Assembly (NCBI GenBank): GCA_934202735.1 | Contig: CAKPYH010000003.1 | Location: 180,794-244,793 of the forward strand | Length of the DNA stretch: 64,000 nucleotides | Source: an uncultured Alphaproteobacteria bacterium | GTDB taxonomy: Bacteria; Pseudomonadota; Alphaproteobacteria; CAAHEQ01; UBA3637 | Direction: 5' to 3' | In this document: in pieces, positions 32,748-40,858 of the stretch | How positions within the stretch are numbered: the first letter of the stretch is position 1 | Layout of the letters: each line of letters starts with the position of its first letter | Made by a program: the position numbers and the translations under genes | The notes under the pieces: generated by a model | Database searches by the model: none | Seen by the model: only the letters and a program-made list of their open reading frames with translations | Told to the model about the DNA's origin: nothing

Positions 32748-34062
32748 AGATTCTCCCCTCATAGGTCCACTTGTTATTAGATCCGACCGCCGGATCATAG
32801 GTCATTTTGACAAACTCCAATCCCGAAAACTTATCAAAGAAAGTCTTCCACTCCCACGGTGAATACGGGGAATTGATTGAAAAAGAATAGTATTTATATA
32901 TTTGCTGATTCGGTGGCACCGTCCCGTCCGGATTATCGGGTGGTTCTTTGACGGTTTGCTCGGAAAATTGAATCGGTAAAGCGGTGGCTTGACGAATATC
33001 TGTCAACTGTTCCCGGATTTGCGCACTATTCAACGCCGGTAAAGAAATGACCAACGGAATATCCGTGAACGGTACAGAAATCCCCGCCGCCGTTCCCGAT
33101 GATTCAATGGAGACATTGACCTTGGACAAACGATACCGTTCCAACGCCGTTTTCAAAAACGCCAAACGAGCCCCGCGGGTCCCCGTCAATCGCCAATCCG
33201 ATGTAATGCCTTTGGGGGTACAACTGATTCGTCCCAACTGCCATCCCGGTACGGTTACGGCCGTCAACTGATACGCATTATTCCAACACCGGTTCAAAAA
33301 GATATCCGTTTGCGGCACACGTTCCCACGGTTTCGGCTTTTCAGGTTCCGGTTCCACCGGTGTGATTTTCTCCGGAGTCGGCAACTGAACGATCGGAGCC
33401 CGTTCAAACACACTGGCCAAAAATGAAATGGCAATGTAGAATAAAAAGCCCAAGGCCCCCACAACGGCCACAGCCAACACCACCAAAACCTGAGTCTTTT
33501 TCGCGGCACTGAGTTCAAATAATCGTGTTTTACGAACATTCTCAACCAAGGTTTTCAGGTCTTGTTGTTCGGAACCTTCCACATTCCATTCGGCCGGCAC
33601 GATTCGTGCATCCCAGTCGGGGACCGCCATCATGGCAAAAAAAGCGCGTTTCGCTTCATCTTCCGTTGCAAACAACACATCTTCTTCGGCCAAGATTAAA
33701 TCGTTCCGGATGGCCACAAACCACCATCCTTCATCCACCGGGAACACCCCGCACACAGAAGTCTTACCCGACAAGGCCGTTGCCACGGATGCCGCCAAAG
33801 CCGGCTGACCGCTGTAATGCCCCAAAGATGACTTACCCAACCCGTACTGCGGGGCCGATGATGTCCGTTGGCAATATAAATCCGCCCCCGGTTCGGCATC
33901 CATTGCTTCCCGGATTTCGGGAATCGGATCGTCCGGATTTTGCAACGGAGCCCACATCAACCCAACGGCATACTTGGTGCCGTTGACGGTCACATGCCCG
34001 CCCACCTTGGACAAGTAGGCGGTTGTGTGTTTGGGATCAAAGACTTCCGTTTCGTCTGCCAT
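32737..34062 (-). CDS. pilO: Type 4b pilus protein PilO2
   Basis: A 441-residue protein with the PilO2 plan: an N-terminal cytoplasmic domain (residues 1-190, with VGLMWAPLQNP and VDEGWWFVAIRNDLIL), one membrane helix (residues about 197-222), a Pro/Glu-rich hinge, and a periplasmic domain (CWNNAYQLTAVTVPGWQLGRISC ...). The N-terminal domain of this family resembles actin-like pilus proteins. It would bridge the inner-membrane platform to PilP/PilN. AGGAGATACC precedes the start and it follows pilN by 8 bp. Confidence 0.82.
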   Translation of the reverse strand: MADETEVFDPKHTTAYLSKVGGHVTVNGTKYAVGLMWAPLQNPDDPIPEIREAMDAEPGADLYCQRTSSAPQYGLGKSSLGHYSGQPALAASVATALSGKTSVCGVFPVDEGWWFVAIRNDLILAEEDVLFATEDEAKRAFFAMMAVPDWDARIVPAEWNVEGSEQQDLKTLVENVRKTRLFELSAAKKTQVLVVLAVAVVGALGFLFYIAISFLASVFERAPIVQLPTPEKITPVEPEPEKPKPWERVPQTDIFLNRCWNNAYQLTAVTVPGWQLGRISCTPKGITSDWRLTGTRGARLAFLKTALERYRLSKVNVSIESSGTAAGISVPFTDIPLVISLPALNSAQIREQLTDIRQATALPIQFSEQTVKEPPDNPDGTVPPNQQIYKYYSFSINSPYSPWEWKTFFDKFSGLEFVKMTYDPAVGSNNKWTYEGRIYAK

Positions 34063-34070
34063 GGTATCTC

Positions 34071-35711
34071 CTAGAACTCACGCATTCTGGCTTCGGGCGA
34101 CATGGGGGATTCCAACACTTCGGGCGTTACCAAAATGACCATCACATCACGTTTGTTTTGATTATAAGAACTCCCCCCCAGCAAACCCATCTTGGCCTTA
34201 CCTACACCGGTAGAGTTGATATTGTTGCTGACTTGTTCAAAACCGGTCAACACTAATGTAGATCCTGACTTCATGGCGATTTCCTGCATAAACCCGCGGG
34301 ATTGCATTTTAGGCAACTGAACCGTCGTGGTTTCACCATCGTTATTGTTATCCGTATCTTCGCCGGACGAACCGGAAGAAGAATTCTTGTTGCGACTGCC
34401 GGACGAGAATGTTTCCAAATCCAACAGGTCCGATAACGTCATGGAAAAGAGCATAATCAACCGACCGTGATCCAAAATACGCGGCAGGATTTCCATCGTA
34501 AATCCGTAATTCAACGTATCGGTTTCCATATCCACTTCCGAATCATTACTGGACGAGTTATTATAATTCGTTACATTGACTTCTTTCACATAGTTTTGCG
34601 CCGTTGTAATCTGCACCGGAGCCACTTTATTATTCAAGGTGGTTACACTGGAACTGGTCACCAGAGACGTTTTACCCTGTGATGAAAAAGCCGCAATGAC
34701 AGATTTGGAATCTTTCCACCGCGAACTGGGACGCAACAACGTCATGGATAGCAAACCCGCCCCTTGTGTCGTCGTATCAATCAAGAACGGACTGACATAC
34801 GAAGCCGCAATATTATTGGAGTTAAACACCGCCGACAAATCCAACCCGTAGTTGTCGGAATTATCCAACGATACCTGCAACACTTTGACGGAGATGGCCA
34901 CCTGACGCGACAATTTTTCATTCCAGTTAGCAATATACGAGGCCACTTTCTGCATGACAAAGGGACTGGCCGTCACGGTCACGGTACCGGCCACCCGGCT
35001 GAAAGATAGAGACCCTTGCTGACCAACCACTTGTTGCACACCTTTTTCAATACTGTCCCACAAGGCCAAATTCGCCGATGTGGACAAAGAAGAACTGGTA
35101 TTGCCACCGCCGGATGAACTGCCCGATGAGCCCATAGAGGTCCCTTTCAGATCAGCGGACATTTTCGTTTCAGTCGGCAGGGCGTAAATCGTGAACACAC
35201 GCGTTTCCTTGGTAAAGAAAGTAATGACATTGTTCTTATACCGCCACCAGACACCATAGCGATTAGACAAATAATTGAGCAATCCGCTTAACTTACCCGA
35301 ATAATTCACCGGTACCGATTCCTGAGGCATGGCATTTTCGGCTTTCAAGTCATCCAAACGTACCGTAATACCCGTTATATCCGTGATTTCCTGCACCAAA
35401 GTCGGCAAGGTCGCACTTTGCGAAATGACCAATGTAATACTGTCATCCTTTTCCATATTCCAGGGCAGCGGATCCCCTTCCATAATTTTCACACTGGAAT
35501 TACCCAACCAAATATCATTTTGTACCCGTACCGTGTCCACAGGGGCCGGCAAATCGGGAATGGTGGCCTGTTGCTGATACACTTCGGCCCGTTCCAGCGT
35601 GGTTTCAATTTTTTCGTTGGTTTTATCCATATACCGATCGCAACCGGTCAATACCGGTACGCACCCCAATAAAACCACACTCAAAACCCGATACAATGAT
35701 TTAGCGTTCAT
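34071..35711 (-). CDS. pilN: Type IVb pilus secretin PilN (outer-membrane lipoprotein)
   Basis: A 546-residue secretin lipoprotein. The lipobox PVLTGC places the lipidated Cys at residue 24. An N-terminal STN-like domain (SITLVISQSATLPTLVQEITDITGI) is followed by a Ser/Gly-rich linker and the secretin domain. The secretin domain includes GLDLSAVFNS, TDTLNYGFTMEILPRI and the final TGVGKAKMGLLGGSS ... RDVMVILVTPEV. Two unusually Ser/Asn-rich loops interrupt it (near residues 195-215 and 445-470). It forms the outer-membrane channel. The ATG at 35711 lies six bases from AGGAGG; the ATG at 35717 is too close to it. It overlaps the preceding gene by 11 bp. Confidence 0.9.
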   Translation of the reverse strand: MNAKSLYRVLSVVLLGCVPVLTGCDRYMDKTNEKIETTLERAEVYQQQATIPDLPAPVDTVRVQNDIWLGNSSVKIMEGDPLPWNMEKDDSITLVISQSATLPTLVQEITDITGITVRLDDLKAENAMPQESVPVNYSGKLSGLLNYLSNRYGVWWRYKNNVITFFTKETRVFTIYALPTETKMSADLKGTSMGSSGSSSGGGNTSSSLSTSANLALWDSIEKGVQQVVGQQGSLSFSRVAGTVTVTASPFVMQKVASYIANWNEKLSRQVAISVKVLQVSLDNSDNYGLDLSAVFNSNNIAASYVSPFLIDTTTQGAGLLSMTLLRPSSRWKDSKSVIAAFSSQGKTSLVTSSSVTTLNNKVAPVQITTAQNYVKEVNVTNYNNSSSNDSEVDMETDTLNYGFTMEILPRILDHGRLIMLFSMTLSDLLDLETFSSGSRNKNSSSGSSGEDTDNNNDGETTTVQLPKMQSRGFMQEIAMKSGSTLVLTGFEQVSNNINSTGVGKAKMGLLGGSSYNQNKRDVMVILVTPEVLESPMSPEARMREF

Positions 35712-36726
35712 TTTCATCCTCCTGCGTATTGATCACCAAAACGCGATTGCCTTGATAGAAAGTCCCGATCGGAGCCGGCGTTGCCCGAGCAAAAGACCGA
35801 ATCAATGCCCCCGACACATCTGTAAAGGTACCCCGGAAAACCACACCGGCTTCCAGATGATAATCCCGATCCAATTTCCACACAACCGTCCAACCGGATT
35901 TCGTTCCCCAATTTACCAACAAGGTCCGCAATGTACTCCCTGATTCGGCGTGCCAATCATGCACGGAATCACCGTAAGCAATCCGATCCACCAACGTATC
36001 ACCACTGGTTTGTGGAGCGTTGGGATCTTTTTTAATTTTTGTGGTTGTTTCCGTAATCGTTGTCCGTACTTTTTTCAACGGCATTTTACCGGCCGGCGTG
36101 CCGACAACCTGTTCCGTTGTTTCGGTCGTACCATCCGTTGTCTGAGTCAATTCGCCTTCGGGAATCGCTTCGGTTGTTTGCAAAACGGTTTCACCGGCCA
36201 CAACCACCGGAGCCGGCATCGGAACAATATCCGTCTCGGCCGACACAGTATCCGCCCCTGTATGCACCGTTTTCGTGGTAGTGGTATTGCCGTCATCTGA
36301 TTTTTGGGTTTCAGACGATACCAACACCATATTTTCCGTTGCAGCAGCATCCTGTTTCATCTTGTCTTTAACGGAAACAGCCCGCGCCCCGGCCGGCCGC
36401 GATTGAGCAATATCTTCATCGGCCACTTTCTCGTTCGTCTCAAATTGCCGCGTCAAGTAATCATCGGCCACAACGCAATCAAGTTCTTCCGGGCAAGGTT
36501 CGGCAGAGTCGTTCACCGGTTCACCGAAAGAGACAATGCTCTCTGTACTTTGAACCGTTGCATCCGCATCGGTATGAAAGACCACTTCGGTATCCGCTTC
36601 GGGGGCGGCCTCATCCCCCAAGTACAATTCATCTTCCGACCCCGACATAGCGCAGGCCGTCAATCCCAACAACCCGCACATAACCCCCGTCCATGCCGTT
36701 CTTTGCAACACCTGTTTTTTGTTCAT
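35701..36726 (-). CDS. TcpQ/PilL-like pilus lipoprotein
   Basis: A 341-residue lipoprotein with lipobox LTAC (Cys at residue 25). Residues 30-235 are low-complexity, rich in Thr, Glu, Val and Asp, and probably disordered. The C-terminal 85 residues form a TcpQ-type domain: WHAESGSTLRTLLVNWGTKSGWTVVWKLD, then FRGTFTDVSGALIRSF and FYQGNRVLVI. TcpQ/PilL C-terminal domains bind and stabilise the secretin, fitting its place just before pilN. AAAGGAG precedes the start. Confidence 0.8.
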   Translation of the reverse strand: MNKKQVLQRTAWTGVMCGLLGLTACAMSGSEDELYLGDEAAPEADTEVVFHTDADATVQSTESIVSFGEPVNDSAEPCPEELDCVVADDYLTRQFETNEKVADEDIAQSRPAGARAVSVKDKMKQDAAATENMVLVSSETQKSDDGNTTTTKTVHTGADTVSAETDIVPMPAPVVVAGETVLQTTEAIPEGELTQTTDGTTETTEQVVGTPAGKMPLKKVRTTITETTTKIKKDPNAPQTSGDTLVDRIAYGDSVHDWHAESGSTLRTLLVNWGTKSGWTVVWKLDRDYHLEAGVVFRGTFTDVSGALIRSFARATPAPIGTFYQGNRVLVINTQEDENER

Positions 36727-36783
36727 CGTTCAGACTCCTTTAATTGACACTGTATCCCATTGACTTTGAAACCCCTGACCACT

Positions 36784-37884
36784 TCACCACTTGGTTACTT
36801 GAGACATGCTTTTCGGCATGGGCTTGTCCCGTGTGGTCCGCACAATCTCACTCGCCGCCGGCCGCGGAATAGCCCGCAGCAACATGGTATCCACCGGCCT
36901 GTTTGTATAATTGACAACGATCTGATGTGTGGACAGGCCCGCCCCTTGCAAAGCCGCCCTCACCAACTTCAAGCGTTCTTCCTGTAAATCCGCTTCGGCG
37001 CAACTGGCCCGCACTTCTACCACCAGACGAGGATCTTGCAAGGCTGCCGTTGCAAACGCCCGAATCCATTTCAGTGTCTGCCCCGAAAAAGAACTCACCC
37101 GCGGATAAAACGTAATCCGAATCTCATGCGGCATCAGGAAAGGCAAATCTTCGCCATTCTTCAAACGGGTCGTCATTTGGTCCGCATATTCGGACGGAGC
37201 AACAAACCGTTCCTTGGGCGCTAAATAGGCTTCGGCCGTTTCTTGTTTCGGCACCGGAGCCAACGGAATCAATAACTTTTTGGGCGGCGTTTGTTGGGCC
37301 GTTGTTTGCTCAGATGTCGGCTTCGCCTGATCGGTCCCGGAAGTTTGTGTCCCCGCCACAGCCGGGCAAGCCGGACATGTCGGACAGGTCGGTGTCTGAC
37401 AGGCGGTCAGTGGTGTCGCCGCATGACCGGCCCCCAAAGCTATCGGCGTTTGCGGTTGCTTCACTTGAACCCGTACAGCCGGAATCACTGCGGTTGCCGG
37501 TTGCATCGGCATTTTTTGCACATTTTGCGCAGTCTTGTCATTCGTCACGGGAATCAGACTGACTTCCGCCCCCGGTACGGCAGACGCAACCGTTGATCCC
37601 GATTGGCCTTGTGCACGCGCGACAGGGGTCGGTTGTTGTTCATACACCCGTTCTACGCGCGTTGTGCGACTGACCGTTGCGGTTTCACCGGGCAACAAAT
37701 AGGTCGGCAACAAAAAATCACCATCGGCGGTTACGGTGGCAACGGCATCTTCCGAGACATGCGTTTCATCGGGCAATAATTGCCCTGCTTGCTCGGTCGG
37801 ATCGCCATCGGCCCAGGCCGGTATACCACAAAGCAACATAACCGATGCAGATACTACAAATGTTGTATATTTCAAATAGCGCAT
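36784..37884 (-). CDS. Exported OmpA-like protein heading the pilus operon
   Basis: A 366-residue exported protein with a signal peptide ending in PAWA|D. A long Pro/Thr/Gln-rich region contains a compact Cys-Pro cluster (CQTPTCPTCPACP, near residue 165), suggesting metal binding or disulfide links. The C-terminal segment (RITFYPRVSSFSG ... QEERLKLVRAALQGAG) has the layout of a degenerate OmpA-like peptidoglycan-binding domain, but without the usual Asp/Arg anchor residues in clear form. It may hold the pilus complex to the cell wall. It is the first gene of the operon and has AAGGAAAG upstream of the ATG. Confidence 0.7.
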   Translation of the reverse strand: MRYLKYTTFVVSASVMLLCGIPAWADGDPTEQAGQLLPDETHVSEDAVATVTADGDFLLPTYLLPGETATVSRTTRVERVYEQQPTPVARAQGQSGSTVASAVPGAEVSLIPVTNDKTAQNVQKMPMQPATAVIPAVRVQVKQPQTPIALGAGHAATPLTACQTPTCPTCPACPAVAGTQTSGTDQAKPTSEQTTAQQTPPKKLLIPLAPVPKQETAEAYLAPKERFVAPSEYADQMTTRLKNGEDLPFLMPHEIRITFYPRVSSFSGQTLKWIRAFATAALQDPRLVVEVRASCAEADLQEERLKLVRAALQGAGLSTHQIVVNYTNRPVDTMLLRAIPRPAASEIVRTTRDKPMPKSMSQVTKW

Positions 37885-37923
37885 AGTACTCTTTCCTTCT
37901 TGGTCCGTTTCAGCAGTTGTCTC

Positions 37924-37954
37924 ATTATAGCATCCTTTTTTACAAAATCCACAA
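37924..37954 (-). promoter_or_regulatory. Promoter of the pilus operon
   Basis: On the minus strand a perfect TATAAT (37929-37924) with the extended -10 bases TGC in front. The -35 candidate TTGTGG (37954-37949) has a 19-bp spacer. The remaining gap up to 38110 is A/T-rich with nothing else I can identify. Confidence 0.5.
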
Positions 37955-38109
37955 AAAAATGTTCACAACCACAAAAAAAATTGGAATTGCGGGAATATCT
38001 GCTGATTAGCATACAGGAAGAATGTTTAATTTTTTATGAACAACAGGTATATTTTCCCATATTTGTTAAGAAAAAACATATTTGATTTCACAAAAACCGA
38101 GTCAAGATT

Positions 38110-38142
38110 CAAAAATCCCCGCCGATATCACCGACAGGGATC
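38110..38142 (-). terminator. Rho-independent terminator of the small exported-protein gene
   Basis: On the minus strand ATCCC...GGGAT with inner GTCGG/CCGGC-like pairing, followed by TTTTT. Confidence 0.75.
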
Positions 38143-38172
38143 TGATACCAACCCGGACAAATCACACCTGTA

Positions 38173-38520
38173 TCAATCGTCATAGACGGTAATATCTTCT
38201 GCAATCCAACCGTCTCCTGTTGCGGGGGAATAGACAATTTCCACCCAATCATCTTCTTCCGCCAAAGGTGTGTAATATGAAGCGGCCGTATTCATTTTAT
38301 GATGTTGCTTACTTTTATCTTTCCGGACGACTTTCTTTTTCCGATAGGTCGTCTCATCATTGACCCGGACGGTTTGTTGGGTGCCATCGTCCTGTCGGAC
38401 CGTTATATCATTACCTTTGGCCGCCACCACTTTGCCCGTCAATGTTTCCGCACATACGGTTGTTCCGGTTGCAACCGCCAACGCTACCGCACTGCATAGG
38501 ATTAAATTGTGTATTTTCAT
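38173..38520 (-). CDS. Small exported protein, unknown function
   Basis: A 115-residue periplasmic or secreted protein. The signal peptide (MKIHNLILCSAVALAVATG) is probably cleaved after VCA. A small beta-rich segment follows (LTGKVVAAKGNDITVRQDDG ... VRVNDETTYRKKK), resembling the short OB-like domain of DUF5666-type proteins, then a basic stretch and an acidic C-terminus. Function is unknown. A strong ribosome-binding site (GGGAGG) precedes the ATG. It is divergent from aaxB across 161 bp, so the two may share regulation. Confidence 0.72.
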   Translation of the reverse strand: MKIHNLILCSAVALAVATGTTVCAETLTGKVVAAKGNDITVRQDDGTQQTVRVNDETTYRKKKVVRKDKSKQHHKMNTAASYYTPLAEEDDWVEIVYSPATGDGWIAEDITVYDD

Positions 38521-38681
38521 GTTGTTTTCCTCCCTTTCACAAGAATAATACCGATAAAGATTATGGGGTTTCTCACACCCGAAGGCCAGTCTCCTTTCGT
38601 TCAGATTGACGGTAAGTCCCCCGGGTCCCACATGTTGATGTGAAGTTGCAATACCGCAACAAACATAGGAAGGAGAAAAAT

Positions 38682-39266
38682 ATGGTTTATGGAACAAGAT
38701 ATCCCACTTTAGCTTTTCACACGGGAGGCGCGGGACAAGCGGAAGACGGTATTCCGCCTCAACCGTTTGAAACATTCTGTTATGATTCGGCGTTAACGCA
38801 GGCCAAGATTCAAGACTTTAACGTCATTCCGTACACATCGGTTCTGCCGCCGGAATTATTCGGCAATATCGTCCCGGTGGAACAAGTAGCCGACACGTTT
38901 AAACATGGGGCTGTGTTGGAAGTGATTATGGCCGGCAACGGGGCGCGCCGTGAAGACCACAAAGCCATCGCCACCGGTGTCGGTGTCGTATGGGGCAAAA
39001 AAGACGGTCAATTTATCGGCGGTTGGGCGGCCGAATATGTGGAATACTTTGACACCTATATTGATGATGATATTGCCAAAGCACATGCCGAAATGTGGTT
39101 GACTAAATCATTAAATCATGAGTTGGAATTACGGGGTATGGAACAACACAGTGATTTCCAATTTTATCATAATTTTGTGAATATTGAACAAGCATTCGGA
39201 TATTCGTTAACGGCACTGGGATTTTTGAACTTTGAAAATGCGCCGGCGGTTGAGTTAAAGAAATAA
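38682..39266 (+). CDS. aaxB: Pyruvoyl-dependent arginine decarboxylase, Chlamydia AaxB type
   Basis: A 194-residue proenzyme of pyruvoyl-dependent arginine decarboxylase, converting arginine to agmatine and CO2. Sequence is strikingly like chlamydial AaxB throughout: YGTRYPTLAFHTGG, PPQPFETFCYDSAL, the processing site NVIPYTSVLPPELFG, and FKHGAVLEVIMAG. The self-cleavage should occur between Thr and Ser of PYTS, giving the pyruvoyl group from Ser. It is paired with the antiporter gene aaxC 78 bp downstream. AGGAAGGAG precedes the ATG; a small inverted repeat GTTGC/GCAAC (38645-38660) lies just before it. Confidence 0.95.
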   Translation: MVYGTRYPTLAFHTGGAGQAEDGIPPQPFETFCYDSALTQAKIQDFNVIPYTSVLPPELFGNIVPVEQVADTFKHGAVLEVIMAGNGARREDHKAIATGVGVVWGKKDGQFIGGWAAEYVEYFDTYIDDDIAKAHAEMWLTKSLNHELELRGMEQHSDFQFYHNFVNIEQAFGYSLTALGFLNFENAPAVELKK

Positions 39267-39344
39267 ACCGATAGCATGAAATCCGAACGGGTGGCACGGC
39301 GACAGTATCTGTTCGTTCCGCCCGTTATTCATCAAGGAGAACAC

Positions 39345-40802
39345 ATGATAAAACACACAAAAAAAATCGGAACAACCGGCAAGCTCGGCCTGTTTGGCCT
39401 GGCCGCCATTGTCGTCAGTTCCATGGTCGGCGGCGGTATCTTTTCGCTGCCCCAAAACATGGCGCAGTCCGCATCTGTCGGAGCCGTTATTTTAGCCTGG
39501 CTGATCACCGGATTTGGCATGTACTTTATTGCCAATACATTCCGTATATTATCCGATGCAAGGCCGGACTTGACATCGGGCATTTATATGTATGCCCGGT
39601 CGGGTTTCGGCCCCTATATGGGGTTTAATATCGGATGGAGTTATTGGCTGTGTCAAATTTTCGGCAATGTCGGATATGCCGTCATTACGATGGATGCCCT
39701 GGATTATTTTTATCCCGGTGTCTTTACCGGCGGTAATAACCTGTATGCCGTGATAGGCGGTTCCTTACTCATTTGGTTTTTTAACTTCCTGGTTTTACGC
39801 GGTGTCAAGCAAGCCACCCTGATTAACCTGGTGGTTACAATTGCCAAAATGGTCCCGTTGATCCTGTTTATCCTGATCATGGCCTTTGTCTTTAATCGGG
39901 ATAAGTTTGATATGGACTTTTGGGGACACCTGTCCGCCGGTAAACTGGGAGATTTGGGTTCACAAATCAAAAATACAATGCTGGTAACCCTTTGGGCCTT
40001 CATTGGTATAGAAGGGGCAGTCGTTTTATCCGGTCGGGCCGATAAGCCGTCCGATGTCGGACGGGCAACCGTTTTAGGGTTCTTGGGCTGCCTGGCGATT
40101 TATGTCCTGTTGTCCGTCCTGCCGTTCGGCTTTATGAGCCGGGAAGAGTTGGCCGCCATTCCTAACCCGTCTACCGCCGGTGTCTTGCAAGCCGTTGTCG
40201 GACCGTGGGGTTCTTGGTTGATGAATATCGGTATGATTGTGGCAATCTTGGCCAGTTGGCTGTCTTGGACCATGATTGTGGCCGAAATGCCGTATGCGAT
40301 GGCTAAAAACGGGACATTTCCCAAATTCTTCGGACGTGAAAATGCACAAGGATCACCCAATGTATCCTTGTGGATTACCAGTTCCTTGATGCAAGCCGCC
40401 ATGATTTTAGTGTATTTTGCCCACAATGCCTGGAACACAATGTTATCCATTACAGGCGTGATGGTCTTACCGGCCTATTTGATTTCCTGTCTGTTTTTGT
40501 GGAAAATGTGTGAAGATCATCAATATCCGACCCAACAACAAACCGGCCGCTTTGCCGCTTTAATCACCGGATTATTCGGGACAGTGTATGCGATTTGGTT
40601 GCTGTACGCCGCCGGGTTGGAGTACCTGTTGATGGCGGTGGTGTTTATTGCCGTTGGGATTCCCTTTTATATTTGGGCCCGGCACGATACACCCGAAAAC
40701 GCCCCTTTATTCACCCGGGGTGAAAAGGTATTGGCCGGCGCGATTGTCGCAATAGCAATAGCGGCTGTTTATGCTTTCAGCCGTGGCCTGATTACCTTGT
40801 AA
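39345..40802 (+). CDS. aaxC: Arginine/agmatine antiporter, AaxC type
   Basis: A 485-residue APC-superfamily transporter with about twelve membrane helices. The unwound first helix carries VSSMVGGGIFSLPQNMA, and FIGIEGAVVLSGRA is the conserved helix 6 region. It should exchange external arginine for internal agmatine, so that with AaxB each cycle consumes a cytoplasmic proton. The pairing and similarity mirror the chlamydial aaxB-aaxC locus; the porin gene aaxA is not adjacent. The start at 39345 has AAGGAG upstream; the frame is open back to 39276 without one. Confidence 0.93.
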   Translation: MIKHTKKIGTTGKLGLFGLAAIVVSSMVGGGIFSLPQNMAQSASVGAVILAWLITGFGMYFIANTFRILSDARPDLTSGIYMYARSGFGPYMGFNIGWSYWLCQIFGNVGYAVITMDALDYFYPGVFTGGNNLYAVIGGSLLIWFFNFLVLRGVKQATLINLVVTIAKMVPLILFILIMAFVFNRDKFDMDFWGHLSAGKLGDLGSQIKNTMLVTLWAFIGIEGAVVLSGRADKPSDVGRATVLGFLGCLAIYVLLSVLPFGFMSREELAAIPNPSTAGVLQAVVGPWGSWLMNIGMIVAILASWLSWTMIVAEMPYAMAKNGTFPKFFGRENAQGSPNVSLWITSSLMQAAMILVYFAHNAWNTMLSITGVMVLPAYLISCLFLWKMCEDHQYPTQQQTGRFAALITGLFGTVYAIWLLYAAGLEYLLMAVVFIAVGIPFYIWARHDTPENAPLFTRGEKVLAGAIVAIAIAAVYAFSRGLITL

Positions 40803-40816
40803 GACAGCCCACAAAA

Positions 40817-40844
40817 CACCCCCGGTCATCCGGCCGGGGGTGTC
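40817..40844. terminator. Shared hairpin terminator between aaxC and pckG
   Basis: ACACCCCCGG (40817-40826) pairs with CCGGGGGTGT (40835-40844). The T tract (TTTTG) is on the minus-strand side, favouring termination of pckG, but the stem can serve both convergent genes. Confidence 0.85.
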
Positions 40845-40858
40845 ATCATATCCACCGT

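Noticed and set aside
38529..38681. Clear promoters for the divergent aaxB and small exported-protein genes
   Set aside because: TTGACG at 38606-38611 lacks a convincing -10 box at any usual spacing; the region may need an activator, but I cannot support a call.
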